In this document: positions 12,852 to 21,788 of the stretch, one piece after another
How positions within the stretch are numbered: position 1 is the first letter of the stretch
Layout: every line of letters begins with the position of its first letter
NCBI RefSeq assembly: GCF_000422765.1
Contig: NZ_AUGR01000002.1
Span: 62,001-126,000, forward strand
Origin: Neptunomonas japonica DSM 18939
GTDB lineage: Bacteria; Pseudomonadota; Gammaproteobacteria; Pseudomonadales; Balneatricaceae
Length of the DNA: 64,000 bases
Direction: 5' to 3'
The notes under the pieces: model-generated
The model's database searches: none
Told to the model about the DNA's origin: nothing
What the model saw: only the letters and a program-made list of their open reading frames with translations
Position numbers and translations under genes: made by a program

Positions 12852-13477
12852 ACTCTCCCAAGAACCATTAAGTGCCGAGCGCCATGAGTGCCTGCTACAT
12901 TCAGTGAATGACTGGCTTTTAACTCAATATCTGGCGGCAGTTGAGTTAACTCTTCAGTAGGATATAAACCTTTCATGGCAAGAAAAACACCATCTTGGCG
13001 GCACAACTGGTGTGTCCATTTGATCATATCAGTCATAGAAGCAAAGGCACGCGAAACAACCTCATTGAATGGTTCATCATCGCATTGCTCTGCACGGCCA
13101 TTAATAACCGTTAAATTAGTTAACCCTAATTCAACTTTTACCTGATTCTGAAAACGTGTTTTTTTACCATTACTATCTAATGTGGTGACATCTAAACTAG
13201 GGCAACAAATAGCCAACGGAATACCAGGTAAGCCTGGGCCACTGCCTACATCGATAATTCGAGGACCTTTTACGAATGGCAGTAAACTTAAACTATCCAA
13301 TAAGTGGCGCGTGATCATCTCAGCAGGGTCTTTTACGGCAGTAAGATTATAGGCCTTATTCCACTTCACTAATAATTGTAGATAAGCCATTAACTTATCT
13401 ACCTGTTCATCTGATAACGAAAGCTTCATCTCTTGCGATTGTCGTACCAGTGAAGCACGTAATTGTGTCAAATCCAT
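12848..13477 (-). CDS. rsmG: 16S rRNA (guanine527-N7)-methyltransferase
   Basis: Methylates G527 of 16S rRNA with SAM; loss gives low-level streptomycin resistance in other bacteria. The 209-aa protein has the SAM-binding motif IIDVGSGPGLPGIPLAI (about residues 73-89) and the conserved VVSRAFASM. Its ATG overlaps the mnmG stop (TAATG) and its stop overlaps the parA start, so mnmG, rsmG and parA form a tightly coupled set. Confidence 0.96.
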   Translation of the reverse strand: MDLTQLRASLVRQSQEMKLSLSDEQVDKLMAYLQLLVKWNKAYNLTAVKDPAEMITRHLLDSLSLLPFVKGPRIIDVGSGPGLPGIPLAICCPSLDVTTLDSNGKKTRFQNQVKVELGLTNLTVINGRAEQCDDEPFNEVVSRAFASMTDMIKWTHQLCRQDGVFLAMKGLYPTEELTQLPPDIELKASHSLNVAGTHGARHLMVLGRV

Positions 13478-15372
13478 TAACCAGTGGCCTTTTGTTGCTT
13501 CTTAATCATTTGTTGTTTCTTAATGTTAACCAATAGTAACGAAATTGCGGCAGGAGTCATGCCTTGAATCCGAGATGCGTGTGCAATACTGACTGGTCGC
13601 TGCTCTTGTAACTTACTTTTTAATTCGTTTGAAAGACCACCGACTACTTCGTAATCAAAATCTTCAGGTAGAGGTGTATTCTCTTGCAGCTTAACCCGTT
13701 CAATATCTTCAATTTGACGGTTGATATAACCCTCATACTTAAACTGTATTTCTACTTGCTCAGCAACCAAAGGGTCAGTTACCGCTTCACCTTTTAATTC
13801 AGAAACATCCGCATATTTTAGCTCTGGACGACGAATCAGATCTGCTAAATTATATTCACGCTGCATTTCTGAAGAGAGTTTATCTTTAATTTTCTCTGCC
13901 GCTTCAGTGCCAGGCTGTATCCATGTGCTACTTAAACGTTGTTTTTCTTGCTCAATCGCTTCACGTTTCTTACAAAAAGCATCCCAACGTTCATCACCCA
14001 CTAAACCTAGCTCGCGACCTTTTTCTGTTAACCGAAGATCAGCATTATCTTCTCTTAAGACAAGTCGATATTCCGCACGGCTAGTAAACATCCGATAAGG
14101 TTCAGATGTTCCCATGGTAATGAGATCGTCCACCAGCACACCAATATATGCCTCATCACGACGTGGGTACCATTGGTCCTGATCCAGAGCTCTTGCTGCA
14201 GCGTTTAATCCAGCAAGTAAACCCTGAGCTGCCGCTTCTTCATAACCTGTAGTGCCGTTAATTTGACCAGCAAAATAAAGTCCCTGAATAAATTTTGTCT
14301 CTAATGTGTGTTTTAAATCCTGAGGATTGAAGAAATCGTATTCAATCGCATAACCAGGTCTGAGTATATGAGCGTTTTCAAAACCACTAATAGAGCGAAC
14401 CGCAGCCAATTGAACATCAAACGGTAAACTCGTTGAAATGCCATTCGGATAAAGTTCGTGAGTCGTTAACCCTTCAGGTTCAACAAAAATTTGATGCTGA
14501 TTCTTATCAGCAAAACGCATTATTTTATCTTCAATTGAAGGGCAATAACGTGGGCCTGCACCTTCGATAACGCCTGTGTATAAAGGTGACCTGTCTAATG
14601 CGGCGCGAAGAATATCATGGGTTTGTTCATTAGTATGTGTAATAAAACAGCTAATTTGTTCAGGGTGATCAGCTTTAGAACCCATAAACGACATTACCGG
14701 CCTTGGTGTATCACCAGGTTGAGCCTGCATAACTGAAAAATCAACACTACGAGCGTCTATACGTGGTGGCGTACCTGTTTTCAAGCGTTCGACACGAAAT
14801 GGAAGTTCCCGTAAGCGCTTAGCTAAAGCGATTGATGGAGGGTCTCCAGCTCTACCTCCTGAAAAATTTTCCATTCCTATGTGGATTAACCCACCTAAAA
14901 AAGTACCTGCTGTCAGCACAACTGATTTAGCAATAAAACGAATACCCGTTTGGGTAATTACACCTTTAACTTCGTCTTGTTCAACAATTAAGTCATCAGC
15001 TGATTGCTGGAATATTTGCAGATTAGGCTGATTTTCAAGAATGCTACGTATGGCTGCTTTGTAAAGAACTCTATCTGCTTGAGCACGTGTAGCACGTACT
15101 GCAGGTCCTTTTCGAGAATTCAAAACTCGAAATTGAATTCCACCTTTGTCAGTAGCACGAGCCATTGCTCCATCGAGAGCATCGATCTCTTTTACAAGAT
15201 GGCTTTTCCCAATACCACCAATTGCTGGATTACATGACATCTGACCAAGTGTTTCGATGTTATGTGTTAACAACAGTGTTTTAGCGCCTTTACGAGCAGA
15301 AGCTAATGCGGCTTCTGTTCCCGCATGTCCTCCGCCAATAATAATGACATCAAATTGATCAGGATAGTCCAA
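13477..15372 (-). CDS. mnmG: tRNA uridine-5-carboxymethylaminomethyl modification enzyme, FAD subunit
   Basis: With MnmE makes the cmnm5 modification at U34 of several tRNAs. The protein has the FAD-binding motif [15 protein letters not shown] near the N-terminus, MSCNPAIGG, and [18 protein letters not shown] in the C-terminal half. I choose a TTG start at 15372, because GAGGT lies 7 nt upstream and the product ([12 protein letters not shown], 631 aa) matches the usual family N-terminus. The ATG at 15405 would add 11 unusual residues and has no Shine-Dalgarno. The 5' end faces the oriC candidate. Its usual partner mnmE is 16 kb away. Confidence 0.95.
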   Translation of the reverse strand: MDYPDQFDVIIIGGGHAGTEAALASARKGAKTLLLTHNIETLGQMSCNPAIGGIGKSHLVKEIDALDGAMARATDKGGIQFRVLNSRKGPAVRATRAQADRVLYKAAIRSILENQPNLQIFQQSADDLIVEQDEVKGVITQTGIRFIAKSVVLTAGTFLGGLIHIGMENFSGGRAGDPPSIALAKRLRELPFRVERLKTGTPPRIDARSVDFSVMQAQPGDTPRPVMSFMGSKADHPEQISCFITHTNEQTHDILRAALDRSPLYTGVIEGAGPRYCPSIEDKIMRFADKNQHQIFVEPEGLTTHELYPNGISTSLPFDVQLAAVRSISGFENAHILRPGYAIEYDFFNPQDLKHTLETKFIQGLYFAGQINGTTGYEEAAAQGLLAGLNAAARALDQDQWYPRRDEAYIGVLVDDLITMGTSEPYRMFTSRAEYRLVLREDNADLRLTEKGRELGLVGDERWDAFCKKREAIEQEKQRLSSTWIQPGTEAAEKIKDKLSSEMQREYNLADLIRRPELKYADVSELKGEAVTDPLVAEQVEIQFKYEGYINRQIEDIERVKLQENTPLPEDFDYEVVGGLSNELKSKLQEQRPVSIAHASRIQGMTPAAISLLLVNIKKQQMIKKQQKATG

Positions 15373-15419
15373 TGCTTTTACCTCGATATAAAGCAGGTTA
15401 CTCATCTATTTACAGCGAA

Positions 15420-16020
15420 ACAGATTTGATAGGACGAGCATTATACAGTCTTAATTGATTGAAGGAATGTCTAAAAATTGACCAATTTTATACTTTAACT
15501 TCTTTCTTCTAAATAAATATTAAAGGTATATGTATATATATATAAGATTATTGTTGTTGTTATTATTAAGCAGCCCCTTATCTGTTCTTAAACCTATATT
15601 TATCAACAAAAACAAGTAGATAAAGCTAATCAAACAGGGCCTTGAAACTGTCAGATACCTCTGTTGTATAAGTATATAAGGTGTGCATAAAATAGCGAGT
15701 TATGCACAGGTGAAACTACCCCCAACTTGATCACCTAGATATCCCCTGTTTTACACAGACGTTACTCACAGCAAGAATAAAAGTGGTTAACTAATGAATA
15801 ACCCAAAACCTAGATGTGGATAAACCTGTGTAAAGTGTGAATAACTTAGAATGTGAATAAGTTATATGAAAAGATAAAAGTGTGATTTATCATTTTATCA
15901 ACAGTGGATAAGTCTTTAATAGTTATATTTAATTATTTAAAATCAATATGTTACATATGTATATGATTTAGAGTGTAGATAACTTTTGTGTAAGAAAATG
16001 TGAGTGATTTACAATTTTAA
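15420..16020. other. Candidate chromosomal replication origin (oriC)
   Basis: A gene-free, very AT-rich stretch beside mnmG. It holds five perfect DnaA boxes (TTATNCACA or complement) at 15682-15690, 15700-15708, 15815-15823, 15836-15844 and 15852-15860. Five more have one mismatch: 15600-15608, 15749-15757, 15895-15903, 15903-15911 and 15974-15982. The A/T-only tract around 15500-15570 is a likely unwinding element. A second A/T-rich tract lies at 15915-15965 and a consensus IHF site at 15941-15953. Only a couple of GATC sites were seen, so Dam/SeqA control of the E. coli type is not suggested. The position next to gidA/mnmG is the same as in E. coli and Vibrio. Confidence 0.8.
15941..15953 (+). 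promoter_or_regulatory. IHF-like binding site in the oriC candidate
   Basis: AATCAATATGTTA matches the IHF consensus WATCAANNNNTTR at every defined position. It lies between DnaA-box-like sites at 15903-15911 and 15974-15982. In E. coli oriC an IHF bend assists DnaA assembly, and a similar role is inferred here. Confidence 0.55.
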
Positions 16021-16026
16021 GGGAAT

Positions 16027-16050
16027 GATCAGCCTATAGAGAGGCTGATC
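16027..16050 (-). terminator. Hairpin downstream of the GMC oxidoreductase gene
   Basis: A 9-bp perfect stem (GATCAGCCT / AGGCTGATC) with a 6-nt loop lies 30 bp past the stop of the minus-strand gene. The following T tract in that direction is poor, so termination may be weak. It would shield the oriC candidate from transcription. Confidence 0.5.
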
Positions 16051-16079
16051 GGAACAAAAAAAGTAGAAAATAATTTCAA

Positions 16080-17681
16080 TTATTTGCTTAAAATCATCTC
16101 AGCAGCCTTTTCTGCAATCATAATTGTGGGTGAATTGGTATTTCCAGAGGTAATAGTGGGCATAATTGATGCGTCGGCTACGCGGAGTTGGTCGATTCCG
16201 TGGACTTTTAATTGTGAATCAACAACTGACATTGAGCTGTTACCCATCTGACAGGTACCAACAGGGTGAAAAATAGTGGTGGCAATATCACCTGCAGCTT
16301 TAATGAGTTCCTCATCAGTATTAATCTCAATACCCGGTTTAAACTCTTCTGGTTGGTACTGTTTAAAGGCGCCTGCTTTACAGATATTTCTACTGAGTTT
16401 TAGTGCGTCAGCGGCCACCTGCTTGTCTTCTTCGTGGCTTAGATAGTTAGGTGTGATGACGGGAGAGGCGTAGGGATTAGCTGAGCTTAACCTAATATGG
16501 CCACGGCTTTTGGGCCTGAGGTTGCAAACAGAGACGGTAATAGCTGGAAACTTATGTAGTGGGTCCCCCAACTTTTCGCAGCTCAGTGGTTGAATATGGT
16601 ATTCGAGATTAGCTGTATCATATTGTTTATCGCTTTTCGCGAAGCCTCCTAATTGGCTCGGTGCCATTGATAAGGGGCCCCGTCTAAAAAAAGCATAGTC
16701 AAAAGCCATTTTGGCTTTGCCTAGCCAGCTATTAGCCTGTTCATTGAGGGTGTCAGCATTTTGGACTTTAAATACAGCCCTAACTTGTAAGTGATCTTGT
16801 AGGTTTTCACCAACACCAGGAAGATTGTGGACAAGGTCTATGTTGTGTTGTTTTAAGAGGTTGGGATTGCCTATCCCTGAACGTTGTAAAATAATGGGAG
16901 AAACAACAGCACCGGCTGATAATATGATTTCTTTATTCGCTCGAGCGTAGGTGGGAATGCCTTGAGCATCGAACGCAACACCTAAAGCTCTTTTATTTTC
17001 AATGTGTAAACGGTCAACATGAGCACAGGTAATAATCGTTAGATTGGGTCTATGTGCTATTGGGTGTAAGAACCCAATAGCTGATGACCAGCGCTTGCCT
17101 TTTTTCTGATTTACTTGAAAATAACTAAACCCTTCGTTGTCTCCCGTATTAAAGTCATCTATTGAAGGTATGCCTGTTTCGGCAGCAGCTTGCCTGAAGC
17201 TGTCCAGTATTTTCCATGAAAGGCGCTGTTCTTCTACTCGCCACTCGCCATTGGCTCCATGCATATCGGATGCACCTGAGAAGTGGTCTTCAGATTTTTT
17301 AAAATATGGTAGAACATCATCCCAACTCCATCCTTCATTGCCTAAAGCAGCCCAGTGATCGTAATCTTGTTTTTGACCACGCATATAGATCATGCCGTTA
17401 ATAGAAGATGATCCTCCTAACACTTTACCGCGAGGGTAGTTTAGTGCGCGTCCATTAAGCCCTGCATCTGCTTGTGTTTTAAAACACCAATCAGTTTTAG
17501 GATTGTTCATGGTGTAGATGTAGCCGATAGGGATATGAATCCAGGGGTAGGTGTCTTTTGTTCCTGCTTCTAATAGCAGGACTTTATTTTTTGGATCAGC
17601 TGAGAGTCTATTAGCTAATACGCAGCCTGCTGAACCTGCTCCAATAATGATATAATCAGCCTGAAATTCACACGGGTGCAT
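16080..17681 (-). CDS. GMC-family FAD-dependent alcohol/choline-type dehydrogenase
   Basis: A 533-aa glucose-methanol-choline oxidoreductase. It has the N-terminal FAD motif YIIIGAGSAGCVLANRLS (about residues 10-27), the GMC signature PRGKVLGGSSSINGMIYMRG (about 84-103), the second signature GAVVSPIILQRSGIG, and the catalytic histidine in FHPVGTCQMG. Such enzymes oxidise alcohols in the cytoplasm or at the membrane. AlkJ-like alcohol dehydrogenases and BetA-like choline dehydrogenases share these motifs, so the substrate cannot be named. There is no betB or betI nearby, which argues against a choline operon. AGGAG lies before the ATG. It stands alone beside oriC. Confidence 0.88.
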   Translation of the reverse strand: MHPCEFQADYIIIGAGSAGCVLANRLSADPKNKVLLLEAGTKDTYPWIHIPIGYIYTMNNPKTDWCFKTQADAGLNGRALNYPRGKVLGGSSSINGMIYMRGQKQDYDHWAALGNEGWSWDDVLPYFKKSEDHFSGASDMHGANGEWRVEEQRLSWKILDSFRQAAAETGIPSIDDFNTGDNEGFSYFQVNQKKGKRWSSAIGFLHPIAHRPNLTIITCAHVDRLHIENKRALGVAFDAQGIPTYARANKEIILSAGAVVSPIILQRSGIGNPNLLKQHNIDLVHNLPGVGENLQDHLQVRAVFKVQNADTLNEQANSWLGKAKMAFDYAFFRRGPLSMAPSQLGGFAKSDKQYDTANLEYHIQPLSCEKLGDPLHKFPAITVSVCNLRPKSRGHIRLSSANPYASPVITPNYLSHEEDKQVAADALKLSRNICKAGAFKQYQPEEFKPGIEINTDEELIKAAGDIATTIFHPVGTCQMGNSSMSVVDSQLKVHGIDQLRVADASIMPTITSGNTNSPTIMIAEKAAEMILSK

Positions 17682-17864
17682 AACTTCTCCTGATGCTCTT
17701 TCGCCTGCTTGGCTAAGAGTTGTTATTTTTATTTGATATACCCCTTTTTAACAAGTAATGGTTCTTTTTTATACGCTCAATTAATCGACTAGTCATCGTC
17801 GTGCTTTATTAGCCATGAGCTGAACTCTTACATTGGCTGTTGTCTTAGTCCTTATTTTGTTCAG

Positions 17865-17902
17865 GGTTAGCTCCTTCAATGTATGAAGCTAACCTTTATT
17901 TT
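17865..17902 (+). promoter_or_regulatory. Terminator-like hairpin in the mtgA 5' leader
   Basis: GGTTAGCT and TTCA pair with TGA and AGCTAACC around a short loop (with a 2-nt bulge), followed by TTTATTTT and then the mtgA Shine-Dalgarno GGAGG. It could be an attenuator or the end of an upstream transcript; no upstream plus-strand gene was found. Confidence 0.35.
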
Positions 17903-17914
17903 GGAGGCTATTGA

Positions 17915-18622
17915 ATGGCGAAAAGATCAATATTAAATTCGCTATGGAGATACGTATTTTTAACATTACTAACAGTATGTTTGCTGTCATTAGCTATTAT
18001 TGGCCTCTTTAAGGTGGTTAATCCTCCGTCATCTTCTTTTATGTTGGTCGATCAATGGCAGAACCCTGAACGTGAAGTCCAACATGTCTGGGTTGATCTT
18101 GAGAATATTTCACAGTGGATGCCATTAGCCGTTATTGCCAGTGAGGACCAAGGCTTTGTTAAGCACTGGGGCATTGATACACAGGCATTAGTGATCGCAT
18201 TAAAGGATTACCGTAAAAAGGGCTCACTTCGTGGTGCGAGTACCATTTCTCAACAGACAGCAAAAAATCTTTTTCTTTGGAATGGCAGGCATTACATACG
18301 TAAGGTTTTAGAATTGGGCTTTACATTGGGGTTGGAAGGCCTATGGTCTAAAAGGCGCATTATGGAGGTATACCTTAATATTGCAGAGTTTGGTGATGGT
18401 ATTTATGGGGTGCAAGCGGCCAGCCAACATTTTTTTGGAATCAAGGCTCGCTACTTAACCAGAACACAGGCTGCTAAGCTCGCGGCTGTGCTGCCTAACC
18501 CTAAAAAGTATAATGCAGGGCGCCCTTCTACTTATATAAAGCAACGTGTCGCGTGGATTAAGCGGCAAATGAAGCAGCTAGGAGGCAAAAACGCTATTCA
18601 GCCATTATTACGCGGTCAATAA
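17915..18622 (+). CDS. mtgA: Monofunctional peptidoglycan glycosyltransferase
   Basis: Polymerises lipid II into glycan strands in the periplasm. The 235-aa protein has one N-terminal membrane anchor (about residues 12-34) and a single GT51 domain. The catalytic Glu is in VIASEDQGFVKHWG (about residue 73), followed by RGASTISQQTAKNLFLW and EVYLNIAEFGDGIYG. No transpeptidase domain follows, which separates it from class A PBPs. GGAGG lies 7 nt before the ATG. It converges with puuD, with only 2 bp between the stop codons. Confidence 0.95.
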   Translation: MAKRSILNSLWRYVFLTLLTVCLLSLAIIGLFKVVNPPSSSFMLVDQWQNPEREVQHVWVDLENISQWMPLAVIASEDQGFVKHWGIDTQALVIALKDYRKKGSLRGASTISQQTAKNLFLWNGRHYIRKVLELGFTLGLEGLWSKRRIMEVYLNIAEFGDGIYGVQAASQHFFGIKARYLTRTQAAKLAAVLPNPKKYNAGRPSTYIKQRVAWIKRQMKQLGGKNAIQPLLRGQ

Positions 18623-18624
18623 AG

Positions 18625-19806
18625 CTAGTTTTTTTGTAACCAGTCAGCGAGCGCTATTCTTTCTTTGTCTGTCATACCTGTTTTGTTCATAAATGGCATA
18701 TCTTTTGATATAACGGCGCGAGCATGAATGCGTGGAAGCCACTTCATTATCTGTTTTTCTGTATCGTAAATGACGCCTGCAGGTGCTGTTGTAAATAGCT
18801 CATCAGTTGGAGTAGCACTATGGCAGCTACGACAACGTTGCTGAATCAAGCTGACCGCTTCACTATTAGAAAGCGCTTTACTTGAAGGGTCCAGGCTTAC
18901 CGGTTTAGGCGCTATGACCCAAGCTAGTGCTATAAACGCTAACAATGCTGAGACCAAAATAAATGGCTTAACGATGCCTTTATGTCGCAAGTTAAAGAAA
19001 TGACGTGCCCATGCTGCAATCAACATTATCGCCCCCAAAACTAGCCAGCCGTATTCGTGGCCGTATGTCATTGGGTAGTGGCTGCTGAGCATAATAAAGA
19101 GCACAGGCAAGGTCGCGTAGTTATTATGAGTTGAACGTAACTTTGCGTTCATTCCGTATTTTGGGTCAGGCGCTTCGCCTTTTTCAACAGCTGCCACCAG
19201 TGCGCGCTGTGCAGGCATAATACCGACGAGTACATTCGCAGCCATAGAGGTACCAATGATCGCACCTACGTGAATATAAGTACCTCTATCACTCAAGACT
19301 AAGCCTAGAGCAAAGGCAACAAGGGTCAGTAAAACCAACATAACTAGGCCAAATATCAAACCATGATTAACTAATGGTGACTTACATGCCAAATCATAAA
19401 TAATGACTCCACCCAAAATGCTACCTAAACCAATAGCAATAGCAGAAAGCTGAGATATGTCGGCTTTACTTGTATCGATTAAGTAGGCATCAGCACCGAC
19501 ATAATAGATCAAGCTGAGTAATAAAAAGCCCGTTATCCAGGTACTGTATGCTTCCCATTTGAACCAATGCAGAGTCTCTGGCATCTGCTCAGGCGCTAGT
19601 CGATACTTGGCAACTTCGTAAAAACCACCCCCATGTATTGCCCAGAGATCCCCAGAAATTCCTTTGTCTTTTTTCCATTGCGCAGGGCTTTGTAGTGTGT
19701 TGTCTAACCAGATGAAATAGAAAGAGGCGCCAATCCAAGCAATCGCTGTGACTACGTGTAAGAAACGCAGTATTAAGCTGATCCAATCTATTAGGTAAGG
19801 ATCCAT
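18625..19806 (-). CDS. puuD: Urate hydroxylase PuuD (membrane, with C-terminal cytochrome c domain)
   Basis: Oxidises urate to 5-hydroxyisourate, passing electrons to its own cytochrome domain. The 393-aa protein has an N-terminal urate oxidase-type membrane domain with about eight membrane helices (residues 10-300; starts DWISLILRFLHVVTAIAWIG; DLWAIHGGGFYEVAKYRL). A C-terminal c-type heme domain has CRSCHS (about residues 326-331) and a likely Met ligand in KDMPFMNKTGM. It stands near the purine module but in the opposite direction, with its start facing the ABC genes. No 5-hydroxyisourate hydrolase, OHCU decarboxylase or allantoinase gene is in the window. Confidence 0.88.
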   Translation of the reverse strand: MDPYLIDWISLILRFLHVVTAIAWIGASFYFIWLDNTLQSPAQWKKDKGISGDLWAIHGGGFYEVAKYRLAPEQMPETLHWFKWEAYSTWITGFLLLSLIYYVGADAYLIDTSKADISQLSAIAIGLGSILGGVIIYDLACKSPLVNHGLIFGLVMLVLLTLVAFALGLVLSDRGTYIHVGAIIGTSMAANVLVGIMPAQRALVAAVEKGEAPDPKYGMNAKLRSTHNNYATLPVLFIMLSSHYPMTYGHEYGWLVLGAIMLIAAWARHFFNLRHKGIVKPFILVSALLAFIALAWVIAPKPVSLDPSSKALSNSEAVSLIQQRCRSCHSATPTDELFTTAPAGVIYDTEKQIMKWLPRIHARAVISKDMPFMNKTGMTDKERIALADWLQKN

Positions 19807-20163
19807 ATTTCATGCCTCTTATTACGCCACTAACATGATAAAATGCGAAGACTCGGTGCATTACAGAATTAAAAAGTATCTGTTTATCAAAGGTAACGAA
19901 TATTTAATAGTTTGTTTTTGAATGGTTTTTTATTTCTTGAGAAGCTTATTTAGCATCCATCTGAAATAATATTTGTATTCAAGTTATTCAAAAACTTGTC
20001 TTATTAGTCAGGTTTTGTATTAATTCTGCCATTGTGCGTTAAAAATAAGAATCTATTTTTGAGCGGTTGGCTGGTTTTTTGCACTTCTGAGAGAAACTAA
20101 TTTTACATTAGTACTGTGCAGTACATGATGCAAAGAATGCTCAACGGTGAGAAGAGGACATAC
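19807..20163. promoter_or_regulatory. Divergent regulatory region between puuD and the purine ABC genes
   Basis: 357 bp without a supported gene. A possible plus-strand promoter is TTGTCT-16 bp-TATTAA at 19996-20023. An inverted repeat, GTACTG-TG-CAGTAC, lies at 20111-20124 about 40 bp before the chosen start of the ATPase gene and could be an operator. The region is AT-rich. No regulator gene of the module is nearby. Confidence 0.4.
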
Positions 20164-21777
20164 ATGAACACTCCTACGGCAAGTTTTCAGCCCGACCGTC
20201 CCAAACGGCTTATTATGCAAGGTATTACCAAGCAGTACCCTGGTTGCCTAGCAAACGATAGCATTGATATTGATATCGGCGTAGGAGAGATACATGCCTT
20301 GCTGGGTGAGAACGGCGCAGGCAAAAGTACCTTAATGAAAGTTATTTACGGTGTGGTTAAACCTGATGCTGGAGAGATAACCTGGGAAGGCGACAAGATC
20401 CGCATTAAAGATCCAGCGCATGCCAGGAAGTTAGGCATAGGTATGGTATTTCAGCACTTCTCCTTGTTTGAAACTCTCACCGTTACCGAAAATATCGCTT
20501 TAGCACTAGGTGATGAAGCTAAGGATATGAAAGCCTTAGCTGAGAAAATACGCACGGTATCGGCACGTTATGGAATGGCGCTTAACCCTGAGCGCTATGT
20601 TCATTCACTATCGGTAGGAGAAAGGCAGCGCGTTGAAATCGTACGTTGTCTTGTGCAAGATATTCGTTTGCTAATCTTGGATGAACCAACATCAGTGTTA
20701 ACGCCTCAAGAGGTGGATACGCTTTTTGTGACGTTACGTCGTTTAGCAGAAGAAGGTTGCAGTATCTTGTTTATTAGCCACAAACTAAACGAAGTTAAGG
20801 CCTTGTGTCATCGTGCTACTGTGTTACGTGGAGGGAGTGTATCAGGTGCTTGTCTTCCTGCAGAAGAAGATGCATCCAGTATGGCACGGATGATGGTAGG
20901 CGATGAAACCCCTATCAGCATGGATTATGACAAGGTTCAGGGGCAGGATATATTTTTACAAATTCGCGGTTTGAGCCGCATCAGTGAAGACCCTTTCGGT
21001 GTTGATTTAAAAAATGTTAATTTGGATGTACATGCCGGTGAAATTGTTGGTATTGCCGGTGTTGCGGGTAATGGCCAAGAAGAGTTATTAGCAGCACTTA
21101 GTGGCGAAGACATCATTAAAAACCATGATGCTATTCATTTCCCATGTGGCCCGGTTGGGAATTTATCCCCAGAAAAGCGTCGCGGTAAAGGACTCGCTTT
21201 TGTGCCTGAAGAGCGCTTGGGGCGCGGTGCTGTACCTGATATGAGCTTGAAAGATAATGCCCTGCTAACCGGCTTTTTAACAGGCTTGATTAAAAATGGA
21301 ATGATTGACCATGAGAGCACTGAAAGCTTTGCAAAAAAAATCATCAAAAAATTCAAAGTAAAGACGCCCAATAGTGGCACGCATGCCAAAAGCTTATCGG
21401 GTGGTAACCTGCAGAAATTTATTATTGGTCGTGAGATTATGCAAAACCCACGATTATTAATAGCAGCCCACCCCACGTGGGGAGTAGATATTGGCGCGGC
21501 AACGGCTATCCATCAAGCATTGATTGAATTGCGAGATAACGGTGCAGCTATTTTGATCGTGTCCGAGGATATCGATGAGCTATTTCAAATATCAGATCGC
21601 TTGTGTGCTTTGTGTGATGGTGCTCTTTCCCCGATCAAACCCGCTCCTGATACAACCGTAGAAGAAGTCGGACGCTGGATGGCGGGCATATTTGATACAG
21701 ACGTTTGTGACGCTCTAGCGCCCGAAACCCAAACAGTTTCTGCAAATGCAACGGCTGGCGCCGTTCATACTCATTAA
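20164..21777 (+). CDS. BMP-type purine/nucleoside ABC transporter, ATP-binding protein
   Basis: Duplicated ABC ATPase like YufO/NupA, RbsA and MglA. The first nucleotide-binding domain has Walker A GENGAGKST, signature LSVGERQRVEI and Walker B LLILDEPTS. The second is degenerate at its Walker A (GVAGNGQEE) but has signature LSGGNLQKFI and AAHPTWGVDIGAA. About 538 aa. I start at ATG 20164 (MNTPTASFQ) because GAGG lies 6 nt upstream; the in-frame GTG at 20116 has none and overlaps the inverted repeat. The next two genes are the permeases, 11 bp on. Substrate is inferred from the neighbouring 8-oxoguanine deaminase and XPRT genes. Confidence 0.88.
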   Translation: MNTPTASFQPDRPKRLIMQGITKQYPGCLANDSIDIDIGVGEIHALLGENGAGKSTLMKVIYGVVKPDAGEITWEGDKIRIKDPAHARKLGIGMVFQHFSLFETLTVTENIALALGDEAKDMKALAEKIRTVSARYGMALNPERYVHSLSVGERQRVEIVRCLVQDIRLLILDEPTSVLTPQEVDTLFVTLRRLAEEGCSILFISHKLNEVKALCHRATVLRGGSVSGACLPAEEDASSMARMMVGDETPISMDYDKVQGQDIFLQIRGLSRISEDPFGVDLKNVNLDVHAGEIVGIAGVAGNGQEELLAALSGEDIIKNHDAIHFPCGPVGNLSPEKRRGKGLAFVPEERLGRGAVPDMSLKDNALLTGFLTGLIKNGMIDHESTESFAKKIIKKFKVKTPNSGTHAKSLSGGNLQKFIIGREIMQNPRLLIAAHPTWGVDIGAATAIHQALIELRDNGAAILIVSEDIDELFQISDRLCALCDGALSPIKPAPDTTVEEVGRWMAGIFDTDVCDALAPETQTVSANATAGAVHTH

Positions 21778-21788
21778 AGGAGTGGTAG

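Noticed and set aside
16080-17681. Choline dehydrogenase (betA)
   Set aside because: GMC signatures alone do not decide the substrate, and no betB, betI or choline transporter is nearby.
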